From positions 23,429-87,428 of the forward strand of contig CANGDL010000004.1 in assembly GCA_947452675.1 (NCBI GenBank): a DNA stretch of 64,000 nucleotides, written 5' to 3'. This DNA is from Microbacteriaceae bacterium. Its GTDB lineage: Bacteria; Actinomycetota; Actinomycetes; Actinomycetales; Microbacteriaceae. Positions within the stretch are counted from its first letter, which is position 1. Each line of letters begins with the position of its first letter. Shown one piece after another: positions 1 to 12,837 of this stretch. A program made the position numbers and the translations under genes. Below the pieces are notes generated by a model, which saw only the letters and a list, made by a program, of their open reading frames with translations, ran no database searches and had not been told where the DNA came from.

Positions 1-1988
1 GTGAAGGCATCCAATCGAACATAGTTGTCGCTCGCCCATTGATATTTTTCGTCGCTTAGCAGGTCGATTACCTCGAACTTAGAACCACTCGGCAGTCCAA
101 GCTTCTCAAGATCCAAACGAACCATGGTTTCACGCACAGCATGTGGGTCAACGTTTACGATGACCAGGATTGTGTCTGACTTGCCATTCGAGGTGTGTTC
201 TGCGTCTAAATGTTTCGAAAAGGCAAGGATGGCGGAGTCATCCGTGTGTTGAATTTCGAGGTTGCGGAGCTGACGAATCGCTGGGTGGTTAGCGCGAATT
301 TGATTCAACTTGGTGATGAAATCTGCGATGCTTCGACCACTCTTTTTAGCCCCTTCCCAGTCGCGCGGTCGGTATTCAAATTTTTCGCTGTCGATGTGCT
401 CTTCGGCACCAGGGCGAGCTACCGATTCGCAAAGCTCATAGCCCGCATACATTCCCCAATTGGGGGTGCACATCGAAGCCAGCACGGCACGTATCTTGTG
501 AGCTGCGGGGCCTCCAAATTGAAGGTATTCGGTGAGAATATCAGGAGTGGAAACCCAGAAATTTGGGCGGAAGAAATCAGCCGTATCGTGAGCAAGTTCC
601 CTTAGGTATGATTCCAACTCTTGCTTAGAGTTGCGCCAGGTGAAGTAGGTATAAGACTGCTGGAAACCTACCTTTCCCAGCGCATGCATCATCGATGGGC
701 GAGTGAACGCCTCGGCCAAGAAAATCACGTCAGGAAATTCGCGATTGATTTCGCCGATCAGCCATTCCCAAAAAGCGACAGGTTTGGTGTGAGGGTTATC
801 AACGCGGAAAATCTTCACTCCACGGGAAATCCATAGTTTTACAACGCGAAGAACTTCGAAATGAATGCCCACCGGGTCGTTGTCGAAGTTTATTGGATAG
901 ATGTCTTGATATTTCTTTGGTGGATTTTCGGCATAGGCAATAGTGCCATCTGCGCGGGTAGTGAACCATTCAGGGTTCGAAACCACCCAAGGATGATCTG
1001 GAGATGCTTGGAGAGCCAAGTCCATGGCTATTTCTAGCCCCATGTCGTTTGCTCTCGATACGAATGCTGCAAAGTCCTTCTCCGTACCAAGGTCAGGATG
1101 AATTGCGTCATGACCTCCGGCGGATGAACCAATAGCCCACGGTGAACCCGGGTCCTGCGGTCCTGCGGTGAGCGTATTGTTCGGGCCCTTGCGGAATGCA
1201 ACACCAATTGGGTGAATGGGTGGCATGTAGAGAATGTCGAAGCCCATGGCGGCTACGGCCGGGAGTCGCTTGGCGGCGGTCTTGAAGTTCCCCGAGGTCC
1301 AGGTCTTTGATTTTGTATCAAAAACAGCGCCTTCGGATCGAGGGAAAAACTCATACCAAGCGCCAGAACCAGCTAGCTCTCTTTCGCAGTTGATCAGAAA
1401 CTCATCGCTCAGAGTTACCAGTGAACGAATTGGTTGCGCCGAAATGGCTTTGACGATAGCCGCATTTTCCGCTTCGGCTAGGCGATCTTTGGCAGGGCGG
1501 GAGGTATCTGAAAGTTTTTCGGCTAGGGCTACGAGAAGTTTCGCGTTAGCTGCGGTTCGTGATTTTTCGGCTGCTGCTCGGGTAAAAACTTCAATACCCT
1601 CAAGCATCATCAGTTCTTCATCGATGCCCACGGCCAATTTGACGCTTGCATTGTGATGCCACGTTTCATACTCGTCACCAAATGCACGAATTTGAAAACG
1701 CCAAACTCCCTGCTCACTTAGTTGTACGTTGGTGTGCCATTGATCGCTTCCCAGCGAACCGGAGGCAAGGCGATGCACTTGTTGCTTCCCGTTCGGGTCT
1801 GTCAGCAGCAGCTCAACGCCGAGGGCGTCGTGGCCCTCTCGAAAAACATTCGCACTAAAGCGGATGACTTCACCTTTGAAGGCCTTAGCAGGCCAGCGTC
1901 CGGATTCAACCGACGGTTTCACTCCAAGGATTGGAATTCGGCCGATCGGGTTCTCGTGGAGGTAACTGATTCCGCTAATTTTGCTCAC
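1..1988 (-). CDS. glgE: Alpha-1,4-glucan:maltose-1-phosphate maltosyltransferase GlgE (3' end cut by window edge)
   Basis: GlgE transfers maltose from maltose-1-phosphate to growing alpha-1,4-glucan, the key step of the actinobacterial GlgE pathway. I translated the minus strand from a GTG at 1988, the only start after an in-frame stop upstream. The frame stays open for 662 codons to the window edge. GH13 motifs are clear: YMPPIHPIG, RKGPNN, FRVDNPHTKP with the nucleophile Asp at 397, and LAEAFTRP with the acid Glu at 426; both fall three residues from the Streptomyces enzyme's D394/E423. The visible C-terminus (NYVRLDAF) is close to the usual family end, so only a few codons are missing. A GGAG lies only one base before the GTG, so initiation may be weak or the start imprecise. 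glgX lies 88 bases upstream on the same strand. Confidence 0.93.
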   Translation of the reverse strand, partial: MSKISGISYLHENPIGRIPILGVKPSVESGRWPAKAFKGEVIRFSANVFREGHDALGVELLLTDPNGKQQVHRLASGSLGSDQWHTNVQLSEQGVWRFQIRAFGDEYETWHHNASVKLAVGIDEELMMLEGIEVFTRAAAEKSRTAANAKLLVALAEKLSDTSRPAKDRLAEAENAAIVKAISAQPIRSLVTLSDEFLINCERELAGSGAWYEFFPRSEGAVFDTKSKTWTSGNFKTAAKRLPAVAAMGFDILYMPPIHPIGVAFRKGPNNTLTAGPQDPGSPWAIGSSAGGHDAIHPDLGTEKDFAAFVSRANDMGLEIAMDLALQASPDHPWVVSNPEWFTTRADGTIAYAENPPKKYQDIYPINFDNDPVGIHFEVLRVVKLWISRGVKIFRVDNPHTKPVAFWEWLIGEINREFPDVIFLAEAFTRPSMMHALGKVGFQQSYTYFTWRNSKQELESYLRELAHDTADFFRPNFWVSTPDILTEYLQFGGPAAHKIRAVLASMCTPNWGMYAGYELCESVARPGAEEHIDSEKFEYRPRDWEGAKKSGRSIADFITKLNQIRANHPAIRQLRNLEIQHTDDSAILAFSKHLDAEHTSNGKSDTILVIVNVDPHAVRETMVRLDLEKLGLPSGSKFEVIDLLSDEKYQWASDNYVRLDAF

Positions 1989-2076
1989 ACTCCATAACTT
2001 AGTGAAGATTTGACGCTGATATAAGCGCTTTCAGAAGGCTTTACCCAGATGTTAGTTAAACGCATTTCCAAATTCT

Positions 2077-4128
2077 TTAGAAAACGCACCGGAAAAGCTG
2101 CATCGAGGTTCCAGAAACAAGAGTCTTAGCCTGTGGCAGCCAGTTTTCAATTTCATCAGACGGAACATCAAAGGCACTGTTCCAGAGCAATTCAAGCTCT
2201 GAAACCCCATCCGGGTTAGCCAAGGTAACTTCTTGCACGCGTTCGGCTCCGTGAATAACCAGGAGCATTCCCGATGGCAGGCCCTGAGCATCTCTTTGCT
2301 CCGAATAGCGCTGCACGGTTCGGCACTCGGTGTCGTGCCAGTTTTCGTCAGTCATGATCTCGCCAAACGAGTTGAACCACTTGACCATGTCGTGTTCAAC
2401 ATTCGCCTCGTTGAAATTTCCAAAGGCCTTAGGGCGCAGGACAGGGTTTTCTCGTCGCAATTTAGTCAAATAGGCAAAAGTCTCTTCGAAGTCGCGTTGA
2501 TGTCTGCTGAGCTCCCAGTTGACCCAACTCATCACGGTGTCTTGGCAATAGGCGTTGTTATTGCCGTTCTGAGTCTTTAGACGCTCGTCTCCCGCCGTGA
2601 TCATTGGAATTCCGGCTGAAAAGAGCAACGTGGCCATAAGGTTTCGTGCCGCTTTACGTCTTTGAGCAGCTATCTCCGGTGCCGAGCCCGAACCCTCGAA
2701 GCCGTGGTTGAATGAGTGATTTCCATTTGTTCCGTCGCGGTTGCTCTCGCCGTTCATTTGGTTGTGTTTTACGTCATAACTGACCAGGTCTTTTAGGCAG
2801 AAACCATCATGAGCCGTGATGAAGTTGACGCTGCCAAGCGGGCCGCTCGGGCCGTCGACAATGTCTCTCGAACCAGACAGACGAGTTGCCAGGTCAGCCA
2901 CGCCATTCCAGTGATTCCCACTGTTTCTCGCCGCTGCAACGTCTGAAAGCCAGAATCTCCGAATATCGTCGCGATATCTGTCGTTCCATTCGCTGAAGCG
3001 ATCTGGGAAGTTCCCCGTCTGCCAACCGCCCAGGCCAACATCCCAGGGTTCCATAATCATCTTTGAGTCTTTGAAGATTGGATCCTCGACGATCGCACGA
3101 AGAAGTGGGTGGTTTGGGTCGAAGTGGTTAATCTCGTTACGAGCAAGGGTTGCGGCCAGATCAAATCTGTAACCGTCTATCTGTAGTTCAGTGGTCCAAT
3201 AGCGAAGGCTCTCGAGCACCATGTGCACAACGTGGGGGTTACCAAAGTTGAGCGAGTTACCGCAGCCGGTCGTGTCGTGGAAATGGCCGTTGTCGTCCAT
3301 CCGGTAATAGCTCGAGTTATCAAGACCACGATATGAATAGGTGAGCCCGCCGCCCCCGCCTTCAGCGGTGTGGTTATAAACAACGTCCAGTATGACTTCG
3401 ATGCCATTTCGATGAAGTTCGCGAATGGATGTCTTGAGTTCGTCAAGGATCGCTTGTGGTCCTTGGCTCCAAGCGGTGGAACTTGCATAGCGAGGGTGAG
3501 GGCTAAAGAAATTAATACTGTTGTAACCCCAATAATTAATTAGCCCCATGCTCATAAGTCGCGGTTCAGAAATGAACATGTGAATCGGCAGCAGCTCGAC
3601 GGCGTTTACGCCAATCTTCTTCAAGTGCTCGATTGTGGCCGGGTGGCCAAGTGCGGCATATGTGCCGCGCAATTCGTCGGGCAATTTAGGGTTTCCACGA
3701 GTTAGACCTCTGGCGTGAGCTTCATACACAATGAGTTCATCCAATGGGATGTTTGGCTTCGTGACGCCTTGCCAGTCGAAAGAGTCTTCAATCACTACAC
3801 AGTGATATTCGCGCGCATTTTGGCGAACTACGCCGCGTGCGTAAGGGTCAATGAGAAACAGTTGATTATTGAACGAGTTTCTGGGTGCGTTTGGGCCATC
3901 TGCCTTGAGCGCATACTTTATCCCTGGACGAAGGTGGTGGCTAGTCGCCGACCAGATCGGGCCGTCACCGCGTTCGAGTTCGATAGTTCGACGAATTTGG
4001 GTGACTTCATCGGGTTCAAAAATCACCAATTGAATACTGGTTGCGTTTTCTGAATAGACGCGGATGGTGCCCACTCCATCAATGACGGTGACTCCCATTT
4101 CCCCCGGGGCAGGAATCTCAGCAGACAT
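2077..4128 (-). CDS. glgX: Glycogen debranching enzyme GlgX (isoamylase-type, GH13)
   Basis: This 683-residue protein should hydrolyse alpha-1,6 branches of glycogen-like glucan in the cytoplasm. An N-terminal CBM48-like beta domain (about 10-110) precedes a GH13 catalytic barrel. Motifs seen: DVVYNHT at 248-254, YRFDLA with the nucleophile Asp323, MEPWD with the acid Glu360, and FITAHD with Asp441. All three catalytic carboxylates are present and the length fits GlgX/TreX enzymes (about 650-720). The start is preceded by AGGA about seven bases upstream. It is followed on the same strand by glgE, which suggests one glucan-metabolism unit; glgB and treS are not in this window. TreX-type isoamylase is the alternative name. 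Confidence 0.92.
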   Translation of the reverse strand: MSAEIPAPGEMGVTVIDGVGTIRVYSENATSIQLVIFEPDEVTQIRRTIELERGDGPIWSATSHHLRPGIKYALKADGPNAPRNSFNNQLFLIDPYARGVVRQNAREYHCVVIEDSFDWQGVTKPNIPLDELIVYEAHARGLTRGNPKLPDELRGTYAALGHPATIEHLKKIGVNAVELLPIHMFISEPRLMSMGLINYWGYNSINFFSPHPRYASSTAWSQGPQAILDELKTSIRELHRNGIEVILDVVYNHTAEGGGGGLTYSYRGLDNSSYYRMDDNGHFHDTTGCGNSLNFGNPHVVHMVLESLRYWTTELQIDGYRFDLAATLARNEINHFDPNHPLLRAIVEDPIFKDSKMIMEPWDVGLGGWQTGNFPDRFSEWNDRYRDDIRRFWLSDVAAARNSGNHWNGVADLATRLSGSRDIVDGPSGPLGSVNFITAHDGFCLKDLVSYDVKHNQMNGESNRDGTNGNHSFNHGFEGSGSAPEIAAQRRKAARNLMATLLFSAGIPMITAGDERLKTQNGNNNAYCQDTVMSWVNWELSRHQRDFEETFAYLTKLRRENPVLRPKAFGNFNEANVEHDMVKWFNSFGEIMTDENWHDTECRTVQRYSEQRDAQGLPSGMLLVIHGAERVQEVTLANPDGVSELELLWNSAFDVPSDEIENWLPQAKTLVSGTSMQLFRCVF

Positions 4129-4195
4129 AGATGAATCCTACTCGCTCACGTATTTCGGGCTGATTAACTGGCTCCCTTCAAATACGCTTGTTCTC

Positions 4196-5368
4196 ATGCC
4201 CACCTACCTAGACCACGCCGCGACCACGCCAATCAGACCCGAGGTTCTGATTGCATTCACGACGGCTCTCTCTTCTGTTGGGAATCCTTCGTCGGTCCAC
4301 AAATTCGGTCAAGAAGTCAGAAACCACCTAGAAGCCGCTCGAGAATCTTTGGCACGAAGCACGGGAGCCAACCGCAGCGAAATCATCTTCACCTCAGGGG
4401 GAACCGAAAGCGATAACCTCGCAATCAAAGGCCTTTACTGGCAGAGAAGCTGGGCGGATGCGGAACGAAAAGTTATTATCACCGCCGCAACCGAACACCA
4501 TGGGGTGCTTGATCCGATTTATTGGCTTGCCGACAATCAGGGTGCAGAGGTTGAAATTGTCCCGGTTGATTCACGTGGCGTATTCGATCTTGGCTGGCTT
4601 GAGACCTATTTAGCGGAAAATGCTCACCGAGTTGCCCTAATTTCCCTCATGTGGATCAATAACGAAACAGGCGTAATCGCCGAAATGCAAACAATAACTG
4701 CGCTGGCAAAAAAATACGAAATTCCTGTCCACTCGGATGCCGTGGCCGCCTTTGGGCACATTCCGATTGATTTCGCCTCGAGCGGTTTGGCGGCACTCTC
4801 TATCAGCGCCCACAAAATAGGCGGGCCGGTCGGCACGGGAGCCTTGATAGTTGGACGTTCTGTCAAGCTAACTTCGCTGGTTCACGGTGGAGGGCAAGAG
4901 CGAGGCATGCGCTCGGGAACGATGGATGCAGCAGGCGCACAGGCATTTGCCTTGGCCGCTGAACTTGCCCTCCGGGAACTTCCCGGTGAGGCCGCTCGTA
5001 TCAGCGCACTAAGCGAGGTGCTCGTTGGCCAGATTCTTAGGATTGCGCCTGACGCTGTTTTAAGCAGGGGAGATGCCAATGGTTTGGCGGCAACCGTCCA
5101 TTTCACTTTTCCGGGTTGCAGCGCCGACTCGATGATATTCCTTCTGGATGCCGCCGGTGTGTCTGTCTCTGCCGGTTCCGCCTGCACCGCGGGAGTTAAC
5201 CGCCCATCACACGTTTTGTTGGCAATGGGTCGCACTGAGGATGAAGCAACCGGTGCGCTTCGAATAACCCTCGGCTACACCTCGACTAGAGCCGATGTCG
5301 ATCGGTTCCTCGAGGCGTTTCCATCGGTCCACTCGGCGGCAAAGAAGGCTGGCCTACCCTCAAAGTAG
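4196..5368 (+). CDS. Cysteine desulfurase (NifS/IscS family)
   Basis: This PLP enzyme removes sulfur from cysteine as an enzyme-bound persulfide, for use in tRNA thiolation or Fe-S assembly. I start it at the ATG at 4196 (390 residues, MPTYLDHAATTP...) rather than an upstream in-frame ATG at 4064, because the family begins at the YLDHAATTP motif and the longer form would run into glgX on the other strand. Lys207 in SISAHKIGGP binds PLP and Cys330 in AGSACTAG is the catalytic cysteine, both in the new numbering. mnmA follows 9 bases later, so the likely job is to feed sulfur to MnmA. No good ribosome site is visible before the chosen start. Confidence 0.92.
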   Translation: MPTYLDHAATTPIRPEVLIAFTTALSSVGNPSSVHKFGQEVRNHLEAARESLARSTGANRSEIIFTSGGTESDNLAIKGLYWQRSWADAERKVIITAATEHHGVLDPIYWLADNQGAEVEIVPVDSRGVFDLGWLETYLAENAHRVALISLMWINNETGVIAEMQTITALAKKYEIPVHSDAVAAFGHIPIDFASSGLAALSISAHKIGGPVGTGALIVGRSVKLTSLVHGGGQERGMRSGTMDAAGAQAFALAAELALRELPGEAARISALSEVLVGQILRIAPDAVLSRGDANGLAATVHFTFPGCSADSMIFLLDAAGVSVSAGSACTAGVNRPSHVLLAMGRTEDEATGALRITLGYTSTRADVDRFLEAFPSVHSAAKKAGLPSK

Positions 5369-5377
5369 ACTGTATTC

Positions 5378-8646
<3,269 letters not shown>

Positions 8647-8676
8647 GTATACAACTCCCGCTTTTGAGAGAGATTC

Positions 8677-8976
8677 ATGTCTGAAATCACCCCTGATCTA
8701 GTTCGTCACTTGGCCGGCCTTAGCCGCATCCTTGTGACCGACGAAGAGGTCGAACGTTTTACCGAGCAGCTTTCGCTGATTGTCGACTCTGTCGCCAAGG
8801 TCAACGAAGCCCTTGCCGGCATCGATGTGCCTTCAACAAGCCACCCAATTCCTATGGCGAACGTGTTCCGTGAAGACATCGTCGAGCCGTCGCTGACCCA
8901 GGAGCAGGCGCTCTCTGGGGCGCCTGACAGCGGCGAGGGCCGCTTCCGGGTTGCCGCTATCTTGGATGAGGAGTAG
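8677..8976 (+). CDS. gatC: Asp-tRNA(Asn)/Glu-tRNA(Gln) amidotransferase subunit C
   Basis: GatC (99 residues) is the small subunit that holds GatA and GatB together in the amidotransferase converting Glu-tRNA(Gln) or Asp-tRNA(Asn) to the amide form. The N-terminal helical pattern (VRHLAGLSRILVTDEEVERF) and the later IPMANVFREDIVEPSL segment are typical. A GAGAGAG ribosome site lies just before the ATG. gatA starts three bases after its stop codon. Its place as the first gat gene and the normal length make this secure. Confidence 0.93.
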   Translation: MSEITPDLVRHLAGLSRILVTDEEVERFTEQLSLIVDSVAKVNEALAGIDVPSTSHPIPMANVFREDIVEPSLTQEQALSGAPDSGEGRFRVAAILDEE

Positions 8977-8979
8977 ACC

Positions 8980-10485
8980 ATGTCTGAACTGATTCGCAAG
9001 AATGCCAGCGAGCTCGTAGAGCTGCTGAAGACCGGCCAGGTTTCATCTGTTGAGCTCACTCAGGTTCACCTGGACCGAAGCGCGGCCGTAGATCAGGATG
9101 TGCACTCATACCTCTATCAAAGCCCGGAGACTGCGCTAGCTGCCGCGGCTGATATCGACCGTCGCCGTGCTGCTGGCGAGAAGCTACACGATCTTGCTGG
9201 CCTCCCAATCGCGGTCAAGGACAACCTGACCACGACTGATGCACCAACCACCTCAGGCTCAAAAATCCTTGAGGGCTGGATTCCTCCATACGACTCGACT
9301 GTTGTGAAACGCATCCGTGAAGCGGGTCTGCCAATTCTTGGTAAGACAAACCTTGATGAGTTTGCTATGGGTTCATCTACCGAATTCTCTGCTTTTGGTC
9401 CAAGTCGCAACCCATGGGACCTAACCCGCATCCCAGGTGGTTCTGGTGGTGGTTCTAGTTCAGTAGTGGCTTCGTTCCAGGCTCCGGTTGCAATCGGTTC
9501 TGACACCGGTGGTTCTATCCGCTTCCCAGCGTCAGTCACCGGAACCGTCGGAAACAAGCCAACCTACGGTGCGGTGTCACGCTACGGTTTGATTGCGCTA
9601 GCCAGCTCGCTCGATCAGGTTGGCCCGGTTTCACGCAACGTTCTTGACTCTGCGTTGATCCAAGACCTAATCGCAGGCCACGACCCACATGACAGCACTT
9701 CACTGCCTGAGTCGCTTGGGTCAATGGCCGACGCTGCTCGCAAGCTCGACGTAAAGGGCATGCGTATCGGCGTCATCAAGGAGCTAATGGGTGAGGGTTT
9801 CCAACCTGGGGTAATGAACCGATTCAAGGAGAGCATCGCACTGCTCGAGCAGGCCGGAGCCGAAATCGTTGAGGTTTCTTGCCCGAACTTCGAGTATGCG
9901 ATTGCGGCTTACTACCTGATTCTTCCTGCCGAGGCTTCTTCAAACCTCGCGAAGTTTGACTCGGTTCGATTTGGTCTTCGCGTCGCCCCAGAAGGCAACC
10001 CGACCATCGAACGCGTCATGGCCGCAACCCGTGAGGCCGGTTTCGGCCCAGAGGTAAAGCGCCGAATCATCCTTGGCACCTATGCACTTTCCAGCGGATC
10101 CTACGAACACTTCTACGGTGCTGCTCTGAAGGTCCGTACTCTAATCCAGCGAGATTTTGCTGCTGCGTTTGAGAAGGCCGACGTTCTAATCTCACCAACC
10201 GCTCCAACCACCGCTTTCAAGATTGGTGAGAAGTTGGAAGACCCATTGGCTATGTACCTCAATGACATCGCGACCATCCCGGCTAACCTTGCCGGTATTC
10301 CGGGAATGTCTATTCCGAACGGCCTCGCCGACGAGGATGGGCTTCCGGTTGGTTTGCAGTTGCTTGCACCTGCCCGCGCCGATGCACGTCTATACCAGGT
10401 GGGTGCTGCACTCGAGAAGATGCACGAAGACATTTGGGGTAAGCGAATGATTGACTTTGCGCCTGAGTTGGAGGTTCGCGGCTAA
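8980..10485 (+). CDS. gatA: Asp-tRNA(Asn)/Glu-tRNA(Gln) amidotransferase subunit A
   Basis: GatA is the glutaminase subunit that releases ammonia from glutamine for the GatB-bound aminoacyl-tRNA. The 501-residue protein carries the amidase signature with the Ser-cisSer-Lys triad: Lys80 in AVKDN, Ser155 in GGSGGGSS and Ser179 in SDTGGS. Length is normal. It sits between gatC (3-base gap) and gatB (one-base TAATG overlap), so all three subunits are made from one message in near-equal amounts. Confidence 0.97.
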   Translation: MSELIRKNASELVELLKTGQVSSVELTQVHLDRSAAVDQDVHSYLYQSPETALAAAADIDRRRAAGEKLHDLAGLPIAVKDNLTTTDAPTTSGSKILEGWIPPYDSTVVKRIREAGLPILGKTNLDEFAMGSSTEFSAFGPSRNPWDLTRIPGGSGGGSSSVVASFQAPVAIGSDTGGSIRFPASVTGTVGNKPTYGAVSRYGLIALASSLDQVGPVSRNVLDSALIQDLIAGHDPHDSTSLPESLGSMADAARKLDVKGMRIGVIKELMGEGFQPGVMNRFKESIALLEQAGAEIVEVSCPNFEYAIAAYYLILPAEASSNLAKFDSVRFGLRVAPEGNPTIERVMAATREAGFGPEVKRRIILGTYALSSGSYEHFYGAALKVRTLIQRDFAAAFEKADVLISPTAPTTAFKIGEKLEDPLAMYLNDIATIPANLAGIPGMSIPNGLADEDGLPVGLQLLAPARADARLYQVGAALEKMHEDIWGKRMIDFAPELEVRG

Positions 10486-11990
10486 TGGCTAAAGACGAAT
10501 TAATGAACTATGAAAAGGCCCTCGAGATGTTCGAGGTTGTCATCGGTCTGGAGGTTCACGTTGAGTTGAACACGAAGACCAAGATGTTCTGTGGTTGCCG
10601 CAACGAGTTTGGCGACGAGCCGAACACCAACGTTTGCCCAATATGTATTGCCCTTCCTGGAGCGCTGCCAGCAGTGAACCGCACCGCTGTTGAATCGAGC
10701 ATCTCGATCGGCTTAGCACTTGGCTGTGAAATCGCACCTAACGGTCGATTCGCTCGAAAGAACTACTTCTACCCAGACCTTGCCAAGAACTTCCAGACCT
10801 CGCAGTATGACGAACCGATTGCCTTTGAAGGTGAATTGACCGTCGAGCTTCCTTCCGGCTCGGTTCACACCGTGCAGATCGAGCGTGCCCACATGGAAGA
10901 AGACGCCGGAAAGCTGACTCACATCGGTGGGTCGACCGGTCGCATCCAGGGCGCGGAGTATTCACTAGTTGACTACAACCGTGCAGGTGTCCCGTTAGTT
11001 GAGATCGTGACCAAGCCGGTCTATGGCGCCGGAGCTGAGGCCCCAGAGCTTGCAGCGGCATACGTGCGTTCAATCCGTGAAATCGTCAAGGGTCTTGGTG
11101 TCTCAGACGCCAAGATGGAACGCGGAAACGTCCGTTGTGATGCCAACGTTTCGCTTCGCCCACACGGGCAGGAAAAGCTAGGTACTCGCACCGAGACGAA
11201 GAATGTCAACTCACTTCGTTCAATCGAACGTGCGGTTCGCTACGAGATTCAGCGTCAGGCTGCACTTCTGGCCAAGGGCACTGCAATCATTCAGGAGACC
11301 CGCCACTGGCATGAGGATAAGGGCGCTACCAGCGCCGGACGTCCAAAGTCAGATGCCGACGATTACCGCTACTTCCCAGAGCCAGACCTGGTTCCGGTTC
11401 AGCCTTCGAAGGAGCTTATTGAGTCACTTCGAGCAAAGCTACCTGAGAAGCCAGCTGACCGACGCAAGCGCGTTCAGGCGGAGTGGGGTTTCGCTGACCT
11501 AGAGTTCCGCGACGTTGTCAACGCAGATCTTCTTGACCAGATCGAGGAGACTGTCAGAGCCGGAGCTAAGCCTCAGGCTGCCCGCAAGTGGTGGACCGGC
11601 GAGCTCGCTCGCATTGCAAACAGCCAAGACAAGGATGTAACCGAGCTCGAGATTTCGGGAGCATACGTTGCCGAACTTGCTCAACTCGTTGATGCAGGAA
11701 AGTTGAACGACCGTCTGGCGCGTGAGGTTCTAACCTACGTTCTAAATGGCGAAGGTTCGCCGACCAAGATTGTAGCGGCCCGCGGGCTAGAGGTTGTTTC
11801 AGATGACGGCGCGCTAATCGCCGCTATCGACGCAGCGCTAGCGAAACAGCCAGATGTTCTAGATGCTATCCGTGAGGGCCGCATGCAGGCAGCAGGAGCC
11901 GTAATCGGTGCTGTTATGCAGGCAATGAAGGGCTCCGCCGATGCCGGTCGCGTGCGTGAGTTGCTCATTGAAAAGGCGAATGCGCAATAA
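10485..11990 (+). CDS. gatB: Asp-tRNA(Asn)/Glu-tRNA(Gln) amidotransferase subunit B
   Basis: GatB activates the misacylated aminoacyl-tRNA with ATP and accepts ammonia from GatA. The 501-residue protein starts with the family core [13 protein letters not shown], contains the metal-site pattern MFCGC ... [11 protein letters not shown], and ends with a YqeY-like helical tail (about 350-501) that contacts the tRNA. Its start overlaps the gatA stop by one base. A strong hairpin terminator follows 12 bases after the stop, closing the cysteine desulfurase-mnmA-ligA-gatCAB run. Confidence 0.97.
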   Translation: MAKDELMNYEKALEMFEVVIGLEVHVELNTKTKMFCGCRNEFGDEPNTNVCPICIALPGALPAVNRTAVESSISIGLALGCEIAPNGRFARKNYFYPDLAKNFQTSQYDEPIAFEGELTVELPSGSVHTVQIERAHMEEDAGKLTHIGGSTGRIQGAEYSLVDYNRAGVPLVEIVTKPVYGAGAEAPELAAAYVRSIREIVKGLGVSDAKMERGNVRCDANVSLRPHGQEKLGTRTETKNVNSLRSIERAVRYEIQRQAALLAKGTAIIQETRHWHEDKGATSAGRPKSDADDYRYFPEPDLVPVQPSKELIESLRAKLPEKPADRRKRVQAEWGFADLEFRDVVNADLLDQIEETVRAGAKPQAARKWWTGELARIANSQDKDVTELEISGAYVAELAQLVDAGKLNDRLAREVLTYVLNGEGSPTKIVAARGLEVVSDDGALIAAIDAALAKQPDVLDAIREGRMQAAGAVIGAVMQAMKGSADAGRVRELLIEKANAQ

Positions 11991-12002
11991 GTTTCAAAGA
12001 TA

Positions 12003-12038
12003 AAAAAATCCCCGGTCATTTCGACCGGGGATTTTTTT
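12003..12038. terminator. Two-way Rho-independent terminator between gatB and tRNA-His
   Basis: A GC-rich hairpin (ATCCCCGGTC, loop ATTTC, GACCGGGGAT) is flanked by A-tracts on one side and T-tracts on the other, so it can end transcription of gatB on the plus strand and of the orn/tRNA-His unit on the minus strand. Confidence 0.9.
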
Positions 12039-12040
12039 CA

Positions 12041-12116
12041 TGGGGTGAGTAACGGGGCTTGAACCCGCGACCCCCTGGACCACAACCAGGTGCTCTACCA
12101 GCTGAGCTATACCCAC
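12041..12116 (-). tRNA. tRNA-His (anticodon GTG)
   Basis: The minus strand folds into a cloverleaf: acceptor GTGGGTA/TACTCAC, anticodon stem CCTGG/CCAGG with loop TTGTGGT (anticodon GTG), and T-arm GCGGGTTCAAGCCCCG. The discriminator is C and a G precedes the 5' end at 12117, the G-1:C73 pair that marks tRNA-His. CCA is encoded (12041-12043). It lies 44 bases after the orn stop on the same strand with no clear promoter between, so it is probably processed from an orn transcript. Confidence 0.95.
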
Positions 12117-12161
12117 CATGTGTGTTTCGCCGAAGCGCAACAACCGGAAAAGTCTATCAGA

Positions 12162-12776
12162 TTAGATGGACTCGGACGACTTTACATTTGCCGCAGCCTG
12201 CTTTGCCTGATCAGAAGTTGGCCCGGGAAGCGGCACCAGCACCGTGTTTCGGTAATAGCGAAGTTCGGTAATTGATTCGAGGATGTCTGCCAGAGCGCGG
12301 TGACCACCCTCCTTTTTCGGAAGTTGGAAGTAGGCTCGCGGATACCAACGGCGAGTGAGTTCTTTGATCGATGAAACATCGATGTTCCGATAGTGGAGGT
12401 GCTGGTCGAGTGCAGGCATGTAGCGATTCAAGAACATTCGGTCGGTTCCAATGGTGTTGCCTGCGAGGGGCGCCTGGCGGGCCTCAGGAACAAATCGCTT
12501 CACATAATCGAGGATAAGTTGTTCGGCATCGGCTAGATCAAGACCATTTTCGACGTCGTCAATCAGACCCGATTCGGTATGCATGTTGCGCACGAAGTCG
12601 TTCATATTAGCCCAGGACTCAGGTCGCGGTTTTATGACTATGTTTAGGCCTTCATCCAGGATTTCAAGTTCTGAATTGGTGATCACGACGGCTACTTCGA
12701 CTAGGCAGTCAGACTCAGGGTTCAGCCCTGTCATCTCACAGTCGATCCAAACTAGGTTGTCAGAAATCTCAATCAC
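12162..12776 (-). CDS. orn: Oligoribonuclease
   Basis: Orn degrades 2-5 nt RNA (including pGpG) to mononucleotides, the last step of mRNA decay. The 204-residue DEDDh exonuclease has LVWIDCEMTGL with the first Asp/Glu pair near 12-14, AGNTIGTDRMFL, and a C-terminal H-x4-D in GGHRALADI. The start is a GTG at 12776; an ATG two bases upstream is out of frame and closed at once by TGA. A well-spaced promoter places transcription start at the G of this GTG, so the message looks leaderless. tRNA-His lies downstream. Confidence 0.95.
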   Translation of the reverse strand: MIEISDNLVWIDCEMTGLNPESDCLVEVAVVITNSELEILDEGLNIVIKPRPESWANMNDFVRNMHTESGLIDDVENGLDLADAEQLILDYVKRFVPEARQAPLAGNTIGTDRMFLNRYMPALDQHLHYRNIDVSSIKELTRRWYPRAYFQLPKKEGGHRALADILESITELRYYRNTVLVPLPGPTSDQAKQAAANVKSSESI

Positions 12777-12781
12777 ATTCC

Positions 12782-12820
12782 AAAAATAGGGGAGGCCTCC
12801 GACATTGTCGAAGACCTCCC
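12782..12820 (-). terminator. Terminator of the RND exporter gene
   Basis: Reading the minus strand after the exporter stop, GGGAGG-TC-TTCGAC, loop AAT, GTCGGA-GG-CCTCCC forms a long hairpin with minor mismatches, followed by TATTTTT. It sits just before orn and overlaps the predicted orn promoter. Confidence 0.75.
12783..12811 (-). promoter_or_regulatory. Predicted leaderless promoter of orn, inside the upstream terminator
   Basis: On the minus strand TCGACA (12811-12806, five of six bases of the -35 consensus) is separated by exactly 17 bases from TATTTT (12788-12783), which is six bases before the GTG start of orn. The -35 lies in the 5' arm and the -10 is the T-tract of the hairpin ending the RND exporter gene. 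The boxes are seen directly; activity is inferred. Confidence 0.5.
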
Positions 12821-12837
12821 AAGTCTAAACGGTTTGA

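Noticed and set aside
1234..1997. Plus-strand open frames of 70-140 codons opposite glgE
   Set aside because: The minus strand is a continuous, motif-perfect GlgE; the plus frames have no recognisable domains.
4064..4195. Longer start for the cysteine desulfurase
   Set aside because: The 44 extra residues look unlike the family and would overlap the glgX start on the other strand.
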